Assembly: GCF_001613145.1 (NCBI RefSeq)
Contig: NZ_BDBU01000034.1
Coordinates: forward strand, 1-64,000
Source of the DNA: Nocardia jejuensis NBRC 103114
Lineage (GTDB): Bacteria; Actinomycetota; Actinomycetes; Mycobacteriales; Mycobacteriaceae
DNA: 64,000 nt
Reading direction: 5' to 3'
Shown here: piece after piece, positions 1-8,722 of the stretch
Layout of the letters: every line of letters starts with the position of its first letter
Position numbering within the stretch: position 1 is the stretch's first letter
Made by a program: the position numbers and the translations under genes
The notes under the pieces: model-generated
Databases searched by the model: none
Told to the model about the DNA's origin: nothing
What the model saw: only the letters and a program-made list of their open reading frames with translations

Positions 1-446
1 TAGCCCCGGCGCATGGGCAGGTGCGGGATGCCGTCCTCGACGTACTCTTCGCCGTCGATCTTGAAGCCGTGCTTGGTGTACATGTCGACCAGGTAGGTCT
101 GGGCATTGAGCCGGACGGTGGCCGAACCGGCCTCGGCCAGGGCCGCCTGCAGTACACGGGTGGTGTAGCCGTGGCCCCGCGCGGGCGGGGAGGTGCACAG
201 CCGGCCGATCCGGAAGGACTTGACGCCGTCGTCGTGCTCCTCGAGCAGACGCAGGGTGCAGATGACCTCGCCCTCGTCATCGAGCCAGAAATGCCGGGTC
301 TCCGGTCCGAGATCCAGTCCGTCGAGTTCCGGGTAGGCGCACTTCTGCTCGACGACGAACACTTCGACTCGAAGCTTCAACAGCCTGTAAAGCGTCGCGG
401 TGTCCAGATCTTGGGCCCACGACCGTTTGAGAGCAACCGTTGACAT
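1..446 (-). CDS. GNAT family N-acetyltransferase (ElaA-like), C-terminus cut by window edge
   Basis: The reverse strand reads MSTVALKRSW and continues without a stop to the window edge, about 148 residues. An acetyl-CoA loop of GNAT type is visible (GRLCTSPPARGHGYTTRVLQ), preceded by the strand HFWLDDEGEVICTLRLL typical of ElaA-like proteins. The donor is presumably acetyl-CoA; the acceptor is unknown. Two adjacent ATG codons (446 and 449) could start it, and there is no convincing ribosome site, so it may be leaderless. It lies just downstream of mqo on the same strand (22-nt gap), the order I recall for the M. tuberculosis pair Rv2851c-mqo. The family call is firm; substrate is not inferable. 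Confidence 0.85.
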   Translation of the reverse strand, partial: MSTVALKRSWAQDLDTATLYRLLKLRVEVFVVEQKCAYPELDGLDLGPETRHFWLDDEGEVICTLRLLEEHDDGVKSFRIGRLCTSPPARGHGYTTRVLQAALAEAGSATVRLNAQTYLVDMYTKHGFKIDGEEYVEDGIPHLPMRRG

Positions 447-467
447 CATCGAGTCTTGCTATCACAC

Positions 468-1991
468 CTAGGCGTGAGAAGCGACCCCGGAGTGCTTGGG
501 CGTGTTCGCGTTCTCCAGGTGAAGGGCCTTGTTCGACCAGTCCCACACCTCTTTGAACAGGGCCTGATTCTCGGAGAGCTTGACGCCCAGGGACGGCACC
601 ATCTCCTTGAATTTCGGCTCCCACGAAGCGTATTCGCGCGGGAAGCACTTCTTCAGCAGGTCGAGCATGGCGCTCACACCGGTGGACGCGCCCGGAGACG
701 CGCCGAGCAGACCGGCGATGGTGCCGTCCTCGGCCGCGACGACCGCGGTGCCCAGTTCCAGTACGCCGCCCGCGCCCTTGCGCCGGATGATCTGCACGCG
801 CTGACCGGCGATGATCAGCTCCCAGTCCTTGCCCTCGGCACGGGGGATGAACTCCTCCATGGAGTCCACGCGACCGGCCTGGGACTTGGCGAGCTCCGAG
901 ACCAGGTACTTGACCAGGCCCATCTCGGTGACGCCGACGCCCAGCATGGAGAACAGGTTGTTCGGCTTGACCGACTTGAACAGATCGGTGTTCTTGCCGT
1001 CCTTGAGGAACTTCGGCGTCCAGCCGGCGTACGGGCCGAACAGCAGGCCCTTGTTGCCGTTGATGACGCGAGTGTCCAAGTGCGGCACCGACATCGGCGG
1101 CGCGCCGACCGACGCCTGGCCGTACACCTTGGCGTCGTGCTGGTCGATCAGGTCCTGGTTGGTGGAGCGCAGGAACAGGCCCGACACCGGGAACCCGCCG
1201 AATCCGGCGATCTCCTTGATGCCCGCCTTCTGCAGCAGCGGCAGTGCGCCGCCGCCCGCGCCGACGAACACGAACTTGGCATTGAGCACGCGGGTCTTGC
1301 CCGAGCGCAGGTTGCGCACCTTGACCAGCCAGGAGCCGTCCGACTGCTTGGACAGGTTCTTGACCTCGTGGCCGAACGCGATGTTCGCGCCCGACTTGCC
1401 GAGGTAGGCCAGCAGCTCCTTGGTGAGCTCGCCGAAGTCGACGTCGGTGCCGATGTCGCTCCAGTTCAGGGCGACCGGATCGGAGAAGTCACGGCCCTTG
1501 GCCATCAGCGGTAGTCGCCGGGTGAACTCGTCCTCGTCGGCGATGAACTCCATGCCCTCGAACAGCGGATGCCGCGACAGCGCCTCGTGGCGCTTGCGCA
1601 GGTATTCGACGCCGTCCGCGCCGTGGGTGAAGCTCACGTGCGGAATCGGGTTGATGAAGTTGGACGGGTCGGCCAGCACGCCGTTCTCGACCGCGTAGGA
1701 CCAGAACTGGCGCGAGACCTGGAAGCGCTCGTTGATGTCGATGGCCTTGGCGATCTCCACCGAGCCGTCGGCGTTCTGCGGCGTGTAGTTCAGCTCGCAG
1801 AGCGCCGAGTGCCCGGTACCCGCGTTGTTCCACGGGTCGGAGCTTTCGGCGGCGGCCGCTTCGAGTCGCTCGAAGAGCGTGATCGACCAGTCCGGCTGCA
1901 CCTGTCGGAGCAGAGCGCCCAGGGTGGCACTCATGATGCCGGCACCGATGAGGACTACATCGGTCTTTTCAATCGTGGCAGCGTTCGGCAC
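468..1991 (-). CDS. mqo: Malate:quinone oxidoreductase
   Basis: This 507-residue protein has the full length of the Mqo family. It is an FAD-dependent, peripheral membrane enzyme that oxidises malate to oxaloacetate and passes electrons to quinone, linking the TCA cycle to respiration. The N-terminal dinucleotide-binding motif (VVLIGAGIMSATLGALLRQ) follows a short leader, and FERLEAAAAESSDPWNNAGTG-type and GGFPVSGLFLR-type family blocks are present. The start is GTG at 1991, supported by AAGGAAG about 12 nt upstream. Its promoter must lie in 1992-2165, shared with the divergent hydrolase gene. No frameshift or missing motif is visible. Confidence 0.96.
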   Translation of the reverse strand: MPNAATIEKTDVVLIGAGIMSATLGALLRQVQPDWSITLFERLEAAAAESSDPWNNAGTGHSALCELNYTPQNADGSVEIAKAIDINERFQVSRQFWSYAVENGVLADPSNFINPIPHVSFTHGADGVEYLRKRHEALSRHPLFEGMEFIADEDEFTRRLPLMAKGRDFSDPVALNWSDIGTDVDFGELTKELLAYLGKSGANIAFGHEVKNLSKQSDGSWLVKVRNLRSGKTRVLNAKFVFVGAGGGALPLLQKAGIKEIAGFGGFPVSGLFLRSTNQDLIDQHDAKVYGQASVGAPPMSVPHLDTRVINGNKGLLFGPYAGWTPKFLKDGKNTDLFKSVKPNNLFSMLGVGVTEMGLVKYLVSELAKSQAGRVDSMEEFIPRAEGKDWELIIAGQRVQIIRRKGAGGVLELGTAVVAAEDGTIAGLLGASPGASTGVSAMLDLLKKCFPREYASWEPKFKEMVPSLGVKLSENQALFKEVWDWSNKALHLENANTPKHSGVASHA

Positions 1992-2165
1992 GGTGTTGAT
2001 CGACTTCCTTGTCTTATCTACGGCAACCCAGCAGCGGTCAGGTTACCCGTCGTTCACCTAAGACCGATTGTGCCCCTGGACACGCGGAATTCCCGCAACG
2101 AAAGGCCCGAATGTGAGAGATACCTCCAAGCTGTGTTCTGAGACCAGGAGGTTTATCTTTGGCTG

Positions 2166-3212
2166 GTGACCTCTGATACGTCATCCGCAGCCGGTACGCC
2201 CGCATCGACCTCCGTCACCGAGGAGTGGCAGCCCGATGTACTGGGCTCCGACTACCGGCAACTGACCATCCCGCTCGGTCCGGACCCCGACGGCGAGGGT
2301 GAGGTGGTCGCCACCGTGGTCCGCTACACACCCGCGGACGCGCCGGTCGCCACCCGGGCCGTGCTGTTCGTGCACGGGTTCACCGACTACTTCTTCCAGG
2401 AGCACCTGGCCCAGCACCTGGCCGCGCAGGGGTACGCCTTCTACGCGCTGGACCTGCGCAAGTGCGGCCGTTCCACCCGGCCGGGGCAGACTCCGCACTT
2501 CGTGAGCGATCTGGCGCTCTACGACGCGGAGTTGAACCGGGCGCTGCGCGTCATGCGCGAGGAGACCGGCCTGCCGGTGGTGGTGATGGGGCATTCGACC
2601 GGCGGGCTGGTGACCTCGCTGTGGTTGCACCGGCTCAATGCCGCGGGAGGCGCTGCGGCACAGGGCATTACCGGCCTGGTGCTGAACAGCCCGTGGTTCG
2701 ATCTGCAGGGGCCGTCGTACTACCGGACCGTCGGCACGCCGGTGCTCGAGGGACTGGGCCGGCTGCGCGCCTTCGCGTCGCTGCCGCTGGGCAAGATCAC
2801 CACGTACGGAGACAGCCTGCACCGCACCGCATCCGGCGAATGGGATTACAACCTGGATTGGAAACCGCTGTCGGGCTTCCCCGTTCACGCCGGTTGGCTG
2901 CGCGCCATCCGACGCGGGCACCGGCGGTTGCATCAGGGCCTGGACATCGGGGTGCCCGCGCTGATCCTGCGCTCCAAGGTGACCAAGTTCATGGGCAAGT
3001 ACGGCCCGGCCGCCGACGTGGCCGACGTGGTGCTGGACGTGCGGCAGATTCAGCGCTGGGCGGGCTGCCTGGGCGAGCGGACCAATATCGTGCCGATCGA
3101 GGGCGCGCGGCACGATGTGTTCTTGTCCTCGGAAAAGCCGCGCAGCCAGGCCTTCAGCGAGCTGGACTCCTGGCTGCGGTGGCTGGCGAACTCACCAGAA
3201 GCTGGTGCGTAG
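2166..3212 (+). CDS. Alpha/beta hydrolase, serine aminopeptidase S33 / monoacylglycerol lipase-like
   Basis: The 348-residue protein has the hydrolase_4 fold: an oxyanion strand VLFVHGFTDYFF near residue 65, LDLRKCGRSTRPG, the nucleophile elbow VVMGHSTGGLV near residue 142, and a late histidine in GARHDVFLS. The Ser-Asp-His triad therefore looks intact, and an ester or lipid substrate is the usual expectation; the real substrate is unknown. It starts at GTG 2166 with a strong AGGAGG at 2146-2151. It is divergent from mqo as in the Rv2852c-Rv2854 region of M. tuberculosis. Its last 21 nt overlap the tail of the convergent gene at 3192. Confidence 0.85.
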   Translation: MTSDTSSAAGTPASTSVTEEWQPDVLGSDYRQLTIPLGPDPDGEGEVVATVVRYTPADAPVATRAVLFVHGFTDYFFQEHLAQHLAAQGYAFYALDLRKCGRSTRPGQTPHFVSDLALYDAELNRALRVMREETGLPVVVMGHSTGGLVTSLWLHRLNAAGGAAAQGITGLVLNSPWFDLQGPSYYRTVGTPVLEGLGRLRAFASLPLGKITTYGDSLHRTASGEWDYNLDWKPLSGFPVHAGWLRAIRRGHRRLHQGLDIGVPALILRSKVTKFMGKYGPAADVADVVLDVRQIQRWAGCLGERTNIVPIEGARHDVFLSSEKPRSQAFSELDSWLRWLANSPEAGA

Positions 3213-3755
3213 CACGATCTCGGTGGCGAGTTCGTGGCCGGCTTCCCCGGCCACGTTCCCGACATCCACCGGCACCAGCCGGAACTCGCCGTAGACGAAG
3301 CGGCTCGAGGGTTCCGCGACCGCGCGCGGGAAACGCTTGGTGGCCAGCAGGGTGGTGGGAATCTCCACCGGCGGGCAGGTCGCGTCCGCGACCGCACCGT
3401 CCGGACCTGCGGCGGCCGGGTGTCCGCCACCGGCGACGACCAGGCTCATGAAGCGGCCGAAACCGCGCGCGGCGAGCTGCCAGGCGAGGTCGGCGCCGAC
3501 ACCGCAGCCGACCAGATTGGCCCACGGCACCTTCAACTCGTCGAGGATGGCGAACACGGTCGCCGTGTCGAGACCATCCGCCCATTCGATGGCGATGGTG
3601 TGCAGGTCCGAGGTCTGCAAACGGGTGCAGACCTCGTCGTATACGTCGGCCGGGTCGCCCGCATCGGGGAGCAGGAGGACGTGGTGCCGGGACTCGGGTC
3701 CTCCGGTTCGCACGGTCCAGATGCGGTCACCGACCGTGATCCGCCGAGATTCCAT
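3192..3755 (-). CDS. Alpha/beta hydrolase-fold protein lacking the catalytic serine
   Basis: At 187 residues this is short for an alpha/beta hydrolase. It keeps the strand before the oxyanion hole (HHVLLLPDAGDPADVYDEV) and the elbow region NLVGCGVGADLAWQLAARG. In the usual G-x-S-x-G elbow the middle serine is here Gly85 (G83-C84-G85-V86-G87), so serine catalysis should be lost unless Cys84 has taken over. No cap domain and no clear late histidine are seen. It ends inside the last 21 nt of the convergent hydrolase gene and is transcribed towards it. Function is unknown: a non-catalytic binding or regulatory role is possible but is inference. Confidence 0.7.
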   Translation of the reverse strand: MESRRITVGDRIWTVRTGGPESRHHVLLLPDAGDPADVYDEVCTRLQTSDLHTIAIEWADGLDTATVFAILDELKVPWANLVGCGVGADLAWQLAARGFGRFMSLVVAGGGHPAAAGPDGAVADATCPPVEIPTTLLATKRFPRAVAEPSSRFVYGEFRLVPVDVGNVAGEAGHELATEIVLRTSFW

Positions 3756-3819
3756 ACGATCACGCTACATGGCACGACCGAGTCCCGAACGCGTCTCGGG
3801 TGAACTTATGTGACGGTCG

Positions 3820-5379
3820 TCACTTGCCGACGGTGAGAGTGGGCCGGCCGGCCGGGGCCCCCTCGGTGATGAGGCGTTCGAGCGCGGGGATATCCAGGTG
3901 CTCCGCCATCAGATCCGCGAGCAGATCCAGCTGGGCGTCGCGCACCCGCGCCACCGAAACATCCTCGGCGACAACGAAGCCGGGGTGGCCCGCGGCGGCG
4001 GCCACCTCGCGCAGCCAGGCGCGGCGGAATTCGTCCGATTCCAGCGCTCCGTGCAGGTGCGTGCCCCAGATCGCGCCGCGCACACTGCCTTCGGGCGCGC
4101 CGTCGAGTTCGAGCCAGGGGCGGTCGCCGGCGGCGCGCACCCGGCCGTGATGAATCTCGTAGCCGTGCACCGGGATACCGCTCGACGGCGCGTCGGGTGC
4201 GTAGGTGTGCCCCGCGGCGCGGCGCAGGATCTTCGGATCGTCGAATTCGATCTCCAGGTCGAGCAGGCCCAGGCCCGCGACCGTGCCCGCGCCGGATTCG
4301 ACGCGGTCCTCGATGGTGCGGGCGAGCATCTGGTAGCCGCCGCAGATGCCCAGAATCGGGCCGCCCGCCGCGGCGCGGGCGATCAGGGCGTCCGCGATAC
4401 CGGTGCGGCGCAGCCACTCCAGATCGCCGACGGTGGACTTGCTGCCCGGCAGCACCACCAGGTCGGCTCCGGCCAGGCGGGAGGGTTCCTCGACCCAGCG
4501 CACCGAGAGGCCGGGCTCGCACGCGAGCGCCTCGACATCGGTGGAGTTGGAGATGCGCGGCAGGCGCACGGCCGCGACGCTGAGCCACTGTCCGCCCAGC
4601 GGCGGGCGCGGTCGGCCGACGGGAGCGTCCGCGACGGTGCCGAGGGAGTCCTCGGCGTCGATCCACAGATCCGGCGCGAACGGGATGACGCCGAGGGTGG
4701 GGCGGCCGGTGAGGTCATACAGCTGATCCAGGCCCGGCTTCAGCAGATCGACATCGCCCCGGAACTTGTTGACGAGGAAGCCCGAGATGAGTTGCTGGTC
4801 TTCGGGTTCCAGGATCGCGACGGTGCCGAACAGGTGCGCCAGCACGCCGCCGCGGTCGATGTCCCCGACGATCAGCACCGGCAGGTCCGCCGCGCGGGCC
4901 AGGCCCATGTTCGCCAGATCCGTTGCCCGCAGGTTGATTTCGGCGGGCGATCCGGCGCCCTCACAGATCACCACGTCGAACTCGGCGCGCAGCGAGGCCA
5001 ATTCCTCGGCGACGACCCCGCGCAGCTGCTGCCGATGCTTGAAGTAATCCTTGGCGCCGACGGTGTCGACGGCCTTGCCGCGCACCACCAGTTGCGAGCG
5101 CCGATCGCTGCCGGGTTTGAGCAGGATCGGGTTGAACCGCACGCTCGGCTCCAGACCGCAGGCCCGCGCCTGCAGCGCCTGCGCGCGGCCGATCTCGCCG
5201 CCGTCGAGGGTGACGACGGAGTTGTTCGACATGTTCTGAGCCTTGAACGGGGCGACTTTCACGCCTCGGCGCGCGAGCATGCGGCACAACCCCGCGACCA
5301 CGACGCTCTTACCCGCGTCGGAGGTCGTGCCCGCGATCAGCAGGGCGCCCTTCACCGCGGCTCCGTCCGGGACGCGCAT
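3820..5379 (-). CDS. cobQ: Cobyric acid synthase
   Basis: The 519-residue protein amidates adenosylcobyrinate a,c-diamide at four positions to adenosylcobyrate, using glutamine and ATP, in the cytosolic late cobalamin pathway. The N-terminal dethiobiotin-synthetase-like ATPase begins GALLIAGTTSDAGKSVVVAG. The C-terminal type 1 glutamine amidotransferase carries the nucleophile in ILGICGGYQML (Cys346) and the partner histidine in GTHLHGALES (near 441). An open frame continues upstream to 5604 through map, but the leader is not protein-like; the ATG at 5379 (MRVPDGAAVKGALL) gives the family length. It lies 97 nt downstream of map on the same strand and could be cotranscribed. No other cob gene is in the window. 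Confidence 0.95.
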   Translation of the reverse strand: MRVPDGAAVKGALLIAGTTSDAGKSVVVAGLCRMLARRGVKVAPFKAQNMSNNSVVTLDGGEIGRAQALQARACGLEPSVRFNPILLKPGSDRRSQLVVRGKAVDTVGAKDYFKHRQQLRGVVAEELASLRAEFDVVICEGAGSPAEINLRATDLANMGLARAADLPVLIVGDIDRGGVLAHLFGTVAILEPEDQQLISGFLVNKFRGDVDLLKPGLDQLYDLTGRPTLGVIPFAPDLWIDAEDSLGTVADAPVGRPRPPLGGQWLSVAAVRLPRISNSTDVEALACEPGLSVRWVEEPSRLAGADLVVLPGSKSTVGDLEWLRRTGIADALIARAAAGGPILGICGGYQMLARTIEDRVESGAGTVAGLGLLDLEIEFDDPKILRRAAGHTYAPDAPSSGIPVHGYEIHHGRVRAAGDRPWLELDGAPEGSVRGAIWGTHLHGALESDEFRRAWLREVAAAAGHPGFVVAEDVSVARVRDAQLDLLADLMAEHLDIPALERLITEGAPAGRPTLTVGK

Positions 5380-5476
5380 CGGGGCGCACGTGTCGTCGTC
5401 CCTTGGGCGCCACCCTGCGGCGCGCCCTGCCCCGGACCGGGAGCAGGGCACGAAATCAGCTGCCGGCGAGCGATTC

Positions 5477-6340
5477 TCACGGGAGGGTGAGGATTTCCGA
5501 CCCGGTCTCGTTGACCACGAGGGTGTGCTCGAACTGCGCGGTCCACTTGCGGTCCTTGGTGACCACGGTCCAGCCGTCCGGCCAGATCTCGTAGTCGATG
5601 CCACCGAGGTTGATCATCGGCTCGATGGTGAAGGTCATGCCGGTCTCGATGACCGACTCCACGGCCGGCTGGTCGTAGTGCAGGATCACCAGGCCGCTGT
5701 GGAAGGTGGGTCCGACGCCGTGGCCGGTGAAGTCGCGGACCACGCCGTAGCCGAAGCGGTTGGCGTAGGACTCGATGACGCGGCCGATCACATTGAGGGC
5801 GCGCCCCGGCTTCACGGCCTTGATGGCGCGGGCGGTGGCCTCCTCGGTGCGCTCGACCAGCAGGCGCACCTCCTCGTCGGGGGTACCGGAGAAGTAGGTC
5901 TTGTTGGTGTCGCCGTGCACGCCGTTGATGTAGGCGGTGACGTCGATATTGACGATGTCACCGTCCTCGATCACGGTCGAGTCCGGGATGCCGTGGCAGA
6001 TGACCTCGTTCAGCGAGGTGCAGCAGGACTTGGGAAAGCCCTTGTAGCCCAGCGTGGACGGGTACGCGCCGTTGTCGACGAGGTACTCGTGCACGATGCG
6101 GTCGAGCTCGTCGGTGGTGACGCCGGGGGCGACGGCCTTGCCCGCCTCCTCGAGGGCCTGGGCGGCGAGCGTGCTGGCCAGTCGCATCTTCTCGATGGTC
6201 TCGGGCGTCTGCACCCAGGGCTCATGCCCCTCGTTGGCGGTCTTCTTCCACACGTACTCCGGGCGCTCGATCGATTTCGGCACCTCGCGAATGGGCGATT
6301 GCGTGCCGGGAACGAGAGGTTTACGGGTGCGCACTGACAT
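5477..6340 (-). CDS. map: Type I methionine aminopeptidase with N-terminal extension (MetAP1c)
   Basis: The 287-residue enzyme removes the initiator methionine from nascent proteins at the ribosome. The pita-bread metal site is visible: DIVNIDVTAYINGVHGDTNKT supplies two aspartates, GHGVGPTFH a histidine, FTIEPM a glutamate, and WTAQFEHTLVV the last glutamate region. Residues 1 to about 40 (MSVRTRKPLVPGTQSPIREV onward) are the proline-containing extension that separates actinobacterial MetAP1c, such as mycobacterial MapB, from E. coli Map. ATG 6340 is the natural start. It is divergent from the LLM oxidoreductase, with 143 nt between them. It is the last core-synteny gene before the accessory block. 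Confidence 0.95.
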   Translation of the reverse strand: MSVRTRKPLVPGTQSPIREVPKSIERPEYVWKKTANEGHEPWVQTPETIEKMRLASTLAAQALEEAGKAVAPGVTTDELDRIVHEYLVDNGAYPSTLGYKGFPKSCCTSLNEVICHGIPDSTVIEDGDIVNIDVTAYINGVHGDTNKTYFSGTPDEEVRLLVERTEEATARAIKAVKPGRALNVIGRVIESYANRFGYGVVRDFTGHGVGPTFHSGLVILHYDQPAVESVIETGMTFTIEPMINLGGIDYEIWPDGWTVVTKDRKWTAQFEHTLVVNETGSEILTLP

Positions 6341-6483
6341 GGGACCAAGACTATCCGCCCGAGCCGGACTGCTCGCGGCCAGCGTGTGAGCGACCGGCGT
6401 GTAGCCGTGGAATGTTTCCGGACCACGGTCCGTTTAAGCGATAGGTTGACTTGGAAACAAATTTTTCGGGAGAGGAATACACC

Positions 6484-7497
6484 GTGGAGCTGGGACTCAC
6501 GACATTCGCCGAGGTGCACCCGGTCGGCGGTACCGGGCCGACTCCCACGGCGGCCGAGCGGTTGCGTCAGGTCGTGCGGGAGGCCGAGGTCACCGAGCAG
6601 GCCGGCCTGGACGTGTACGGCGTCGGCGAGCACCATCGCAAGGATTTCGCCGCCTCCTCCCCCGCCGTGGTCCTCGCGGCCATCGCCGCGCGCACCGAAC
6701 GGATTCAGCTCACCAGTGCGGTCACCGTGTTGAGCTCCGATGATCCGGTCCGCGTCTTCCAGGACTTCGCCACGCTCGACGGACTGTCCGACGGACGCGC
6801 CGAGCTGATGGCGGGCCGGGGCTCCTTCACCGAGTCGTTCCCCCTGTTCGGTTACGACCTCGCCGATTACGACGCGCTGTTCGAGGAGAAGCTGGCGCTG
6901 CTGTTGAAGATTCGCGACGAGGGGCCGGTCACCTGGAACGGCAGGTTCCGCGCGCCGTTGAAGGACGCGATCGTCTATCCCCGCACCGAGGGCAGGCCGC
7001 TGCCGGTCTGGATCGCGGTGGGCGGCAGCCCTGAATCCGTGGTCCGCGCGGGACTTCTGGGGCTCCCCCTGGCCATCGCGATCATCGGCGGACAGCCCGC
7101 GCGATTCAAGCCGCTGGTGGAGCTGTATCACCGGGCGCTGGCCGAGGGCGGCAACGAGCCGCAGCCGGTCGCGGTGCACGCGCACGGCTACGTCGCGGAC
7201 ACCGACGAGGACGCCGTCGCGGATTTCTACGCTCCGTACGCGGCCGCCATGAGCGGGATCGGCCGCGAGCGCGGCTGGGGCGCGATGACCCGAGAGCAGT
7301 TCAACGCCCTTCGCTCCCAGAGTGGTTCGCTGTTCGTCGGCACCCCGGACTACGTGGCGAGCAAGATCGCCGACGTCCGTGACACCCTCGGGCTGGACCG
7401 CTTCATGCTGCACACCAGCGTCGGCACGCTGCCGCACGAGAAGGTTCTGGACAATATCCGGCTGCTCGGGGAGAAAGTCGCCCCGCAGGTTCGCTGA
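6484..7497 (+). CDS. LLM class flavin-dependent oxidoreductase
   Basis: The 337-residue protein is a luciferase-like monooxygenase-fold enzyme (MELGLTTFAEVHPVGG at the N-terminus, VYGVGEHHRKDFAASSPAVV, then ITLTSAVTVLSSDDPVRVFQ-type strands and ELMAGRGSFTESFPLFGYD). Such proteins use FMN or F420; which one cannot be decided from the sequence. The open frame extends to an ATG at 6451, but GTG 6484 is chosen because GGGAGAGGA lies just upstream and the family begins at MELGL. A strong terminator hairpin follows at 7507-7541, so it is probably monocistronic. Substrate is unknown. Confidence 0.88.
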   Translation: MELGLTTFAEVHPVGGTGPTPTAAERLRQVVREAEVTEQAGLDVYGVGEHHRKDFAASSPAVVLAAIAARTERIQLTSAVTVLSSDDPVRVFQDFATLDGLSDGRAELMAGRGSFTESFPLFGYDLADYDALFEEKLALLLKIRDEGPVTWNGRFRAPLKDAIVYPRTEGRPLPVWIAVGGSPESVVRAGLLGLPLAIAIIGGQPARFKPLVELYHRALAEGGNEPQPVAVHAHGYVADTDEDAVADFYAPYAAAMSGIGRERGWGAMTREQFNALRSQSGSLFVGTPDYVASKIADVRDTLGLDRFMLHTSVGTLPHEKVLDNIRLLGEKVAPQVR

Positions 7498-7506
7498 CAT
7501 GAATCC

Positions 7507-7541
7507 ATCGGTACCGCCGCGCATTTCGCGGCGGTACCGAT
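7507..7541 (+). terminator. Terminator-like hairpin after the LLM oxidoreductase
   Basis: A perfect 15-bp stem (ATCGGTACCGCCGCG and its reverse complement) closes a 5-nt CATTT loop ten nt after the stop codon, followed by GACTTTTAC. It would end transcription of the oxidoreductase before the encapsulin operon. The U-run is weak, as is common in high-GC actinobacteria. Confidence 0.8.
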
Positions 7542-7789
7542 GACTTTTACGGAATCTCCCCGTAACGCGTGAGCCCCCGCCGAGACCGCGAATTAACCTC
7601 GCGGCGCATCGGCGCGTAACCGTGCTGCCTGACGATGACCTTGTTCCAACGATCGAGAGGAATGGTGCCGCTTCGGAATTTCCGCGGCGCGCAATATCAT
7701 TCGCGACGGTCGCGCGGACAATCCGAACGGCGCTTGTTAGCATGGCGCCGCACAGGTAACGGTCGATTTGCCAATCCCAAGGTGGTTCG

Positions 7790-8722
7790 ATGACAAGTAC
7801 TGTTCCACAACCGGTTGCGCTGGGTGATGAAGCCGCGAGGACACTCGCGAACGCGACCAAGTCCGTTCCGCAGATGGAGTCGATCACTCCTCGCTGGCTC
7901 GTCCATCTCATGAACTGGATCCCCGTCGAGGCGGGCATCTACCGTCGTAACCAGGTAACCCACGAGAACACCGTGGATATCAAGTGCGACAACTACGATG
8001 AGTCTCCGCTGCCCGAGACGTTCATCGACTACCAGAAGAAGCCGCGCGAGTACCGGCTCAAGGCCGTGCACACGATCCTCGACGTGCACACCCGGGTGTC
8101 GGATCTGTACTCGAGCCCGCACGATCAGATAGCCCAGCAGTTGCGGCTCACCATCGAGGCGATCAAGGAACACCAAGAGGGCGAGCTGATCAACAGCCCC
8201 GACTATGGCCTGATCGCGAATGTCGCACCCAAGCAGAAGATTTCCACGATCGCCGGGCCGCCCACCCCCGATGATCTGGACAATATGATCGCGAAGGTCT
8301 GGAAGGAACCCGGATTCTTTCTGACTCATCCGGAGGGGATCGCGGCCTTCGGCCGGGAATGCACGCGGCGCGGTGTGCCGCCGCCGACGGTCAGCCTGTT
8401 CGGCTCGCAATTTTTGACCTGGCGCGGAATTCCGATCATTCCGTCGGACAAGGTGCCGGTCGAGAAGGGCAAGACCAAGTTCCTGTTGATCCGGACCGGA
8501 GAGTCGCGCCAGGGCGTGATCGGCCTGTACCAACCCGGGCTCGCCGGGGAACAGGGCCCGGGGCTGTCGGTGAAGTTCATGGGTATCGACCGCAGCGCGA
8601 TCGCCTCGTACCTGGTGTCGCTGTATTGCTCGCTGGCGATCCTGACCGACGACGCGGTGGCACTGCTCGAGGGAGCCGAGGTGGACAAGTTCCATGACTA
8701 CACACCGACCTACCGGAAGTGA
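7790..8722 (+). CDS. Family 2A encapsulin shell protein (SrpI / MMP-I type)
   Basis: The 310-residue protein has the HK97 fold of the SrpI family, homologous to Synechococcus SrpI and M. leprae major membrane protein I. Such proteins self-assemble into icosahedral nanocompartments. Family-typical blocks read TPRWLVHLMNWIPVEAGIYR, ENTVDIKCDNYDESPLPETF, EYRLKAVHTILDVHTRVSDLYS, and a C-terminal KFMGIDRSAIASYLVSLYCS. No cyclic-nucleotide-binding domain is inserted, which places it in group 2A rather than 2B. ATG 7790 sits 292 nt from the preceding gene, so the promoter is probably in that gap. Its last 29 nt overlap the cysteine desulfurase gene, indicating translational coupling of shell and cargo. 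Confidence 0.93.
   Translation: MTSTVPQPVALGDEAARTLANATKSVPQMESITPRWLVHLMNWIPVEAGIYRRNQVTHENTVDIKCDNYDESPLPETFIDYQKKPREYRLKAVHTILDVHTRVSDLYSSPHDQIAQQLRLTIEAIKEHQEGELINSPDYGLIANVAPKQKISTIAGPPTPDDLDNMIAKVWKEPGFFLTHPEGIAAFGRECTRRGVPPPTVSLFGSQFLTWRGIPIIPSDKVPVEKGKTKFLLIRTGESRQGVIGLYQPGLAGEQGPGLSVKFMGIDRSAIASYLVSLYCSLAILTDDAVALLEGAEVDKFHDYTPTYRK

Noticed and set aside
5380..5604. 75-residue N-terminal extension of cobQ overlapping map
   Set aside because: The translation is Ser/Arg/Pro noise from map antisense; the family begins at MRVPDGAAVKGALL (5379).
6010..7938. 642-codon reverse-strand frame across the LLM and encapsulin region
   Set aside because: It crosses a terminator and two well-supported + strand genes, and its translation has no recognisable domain.
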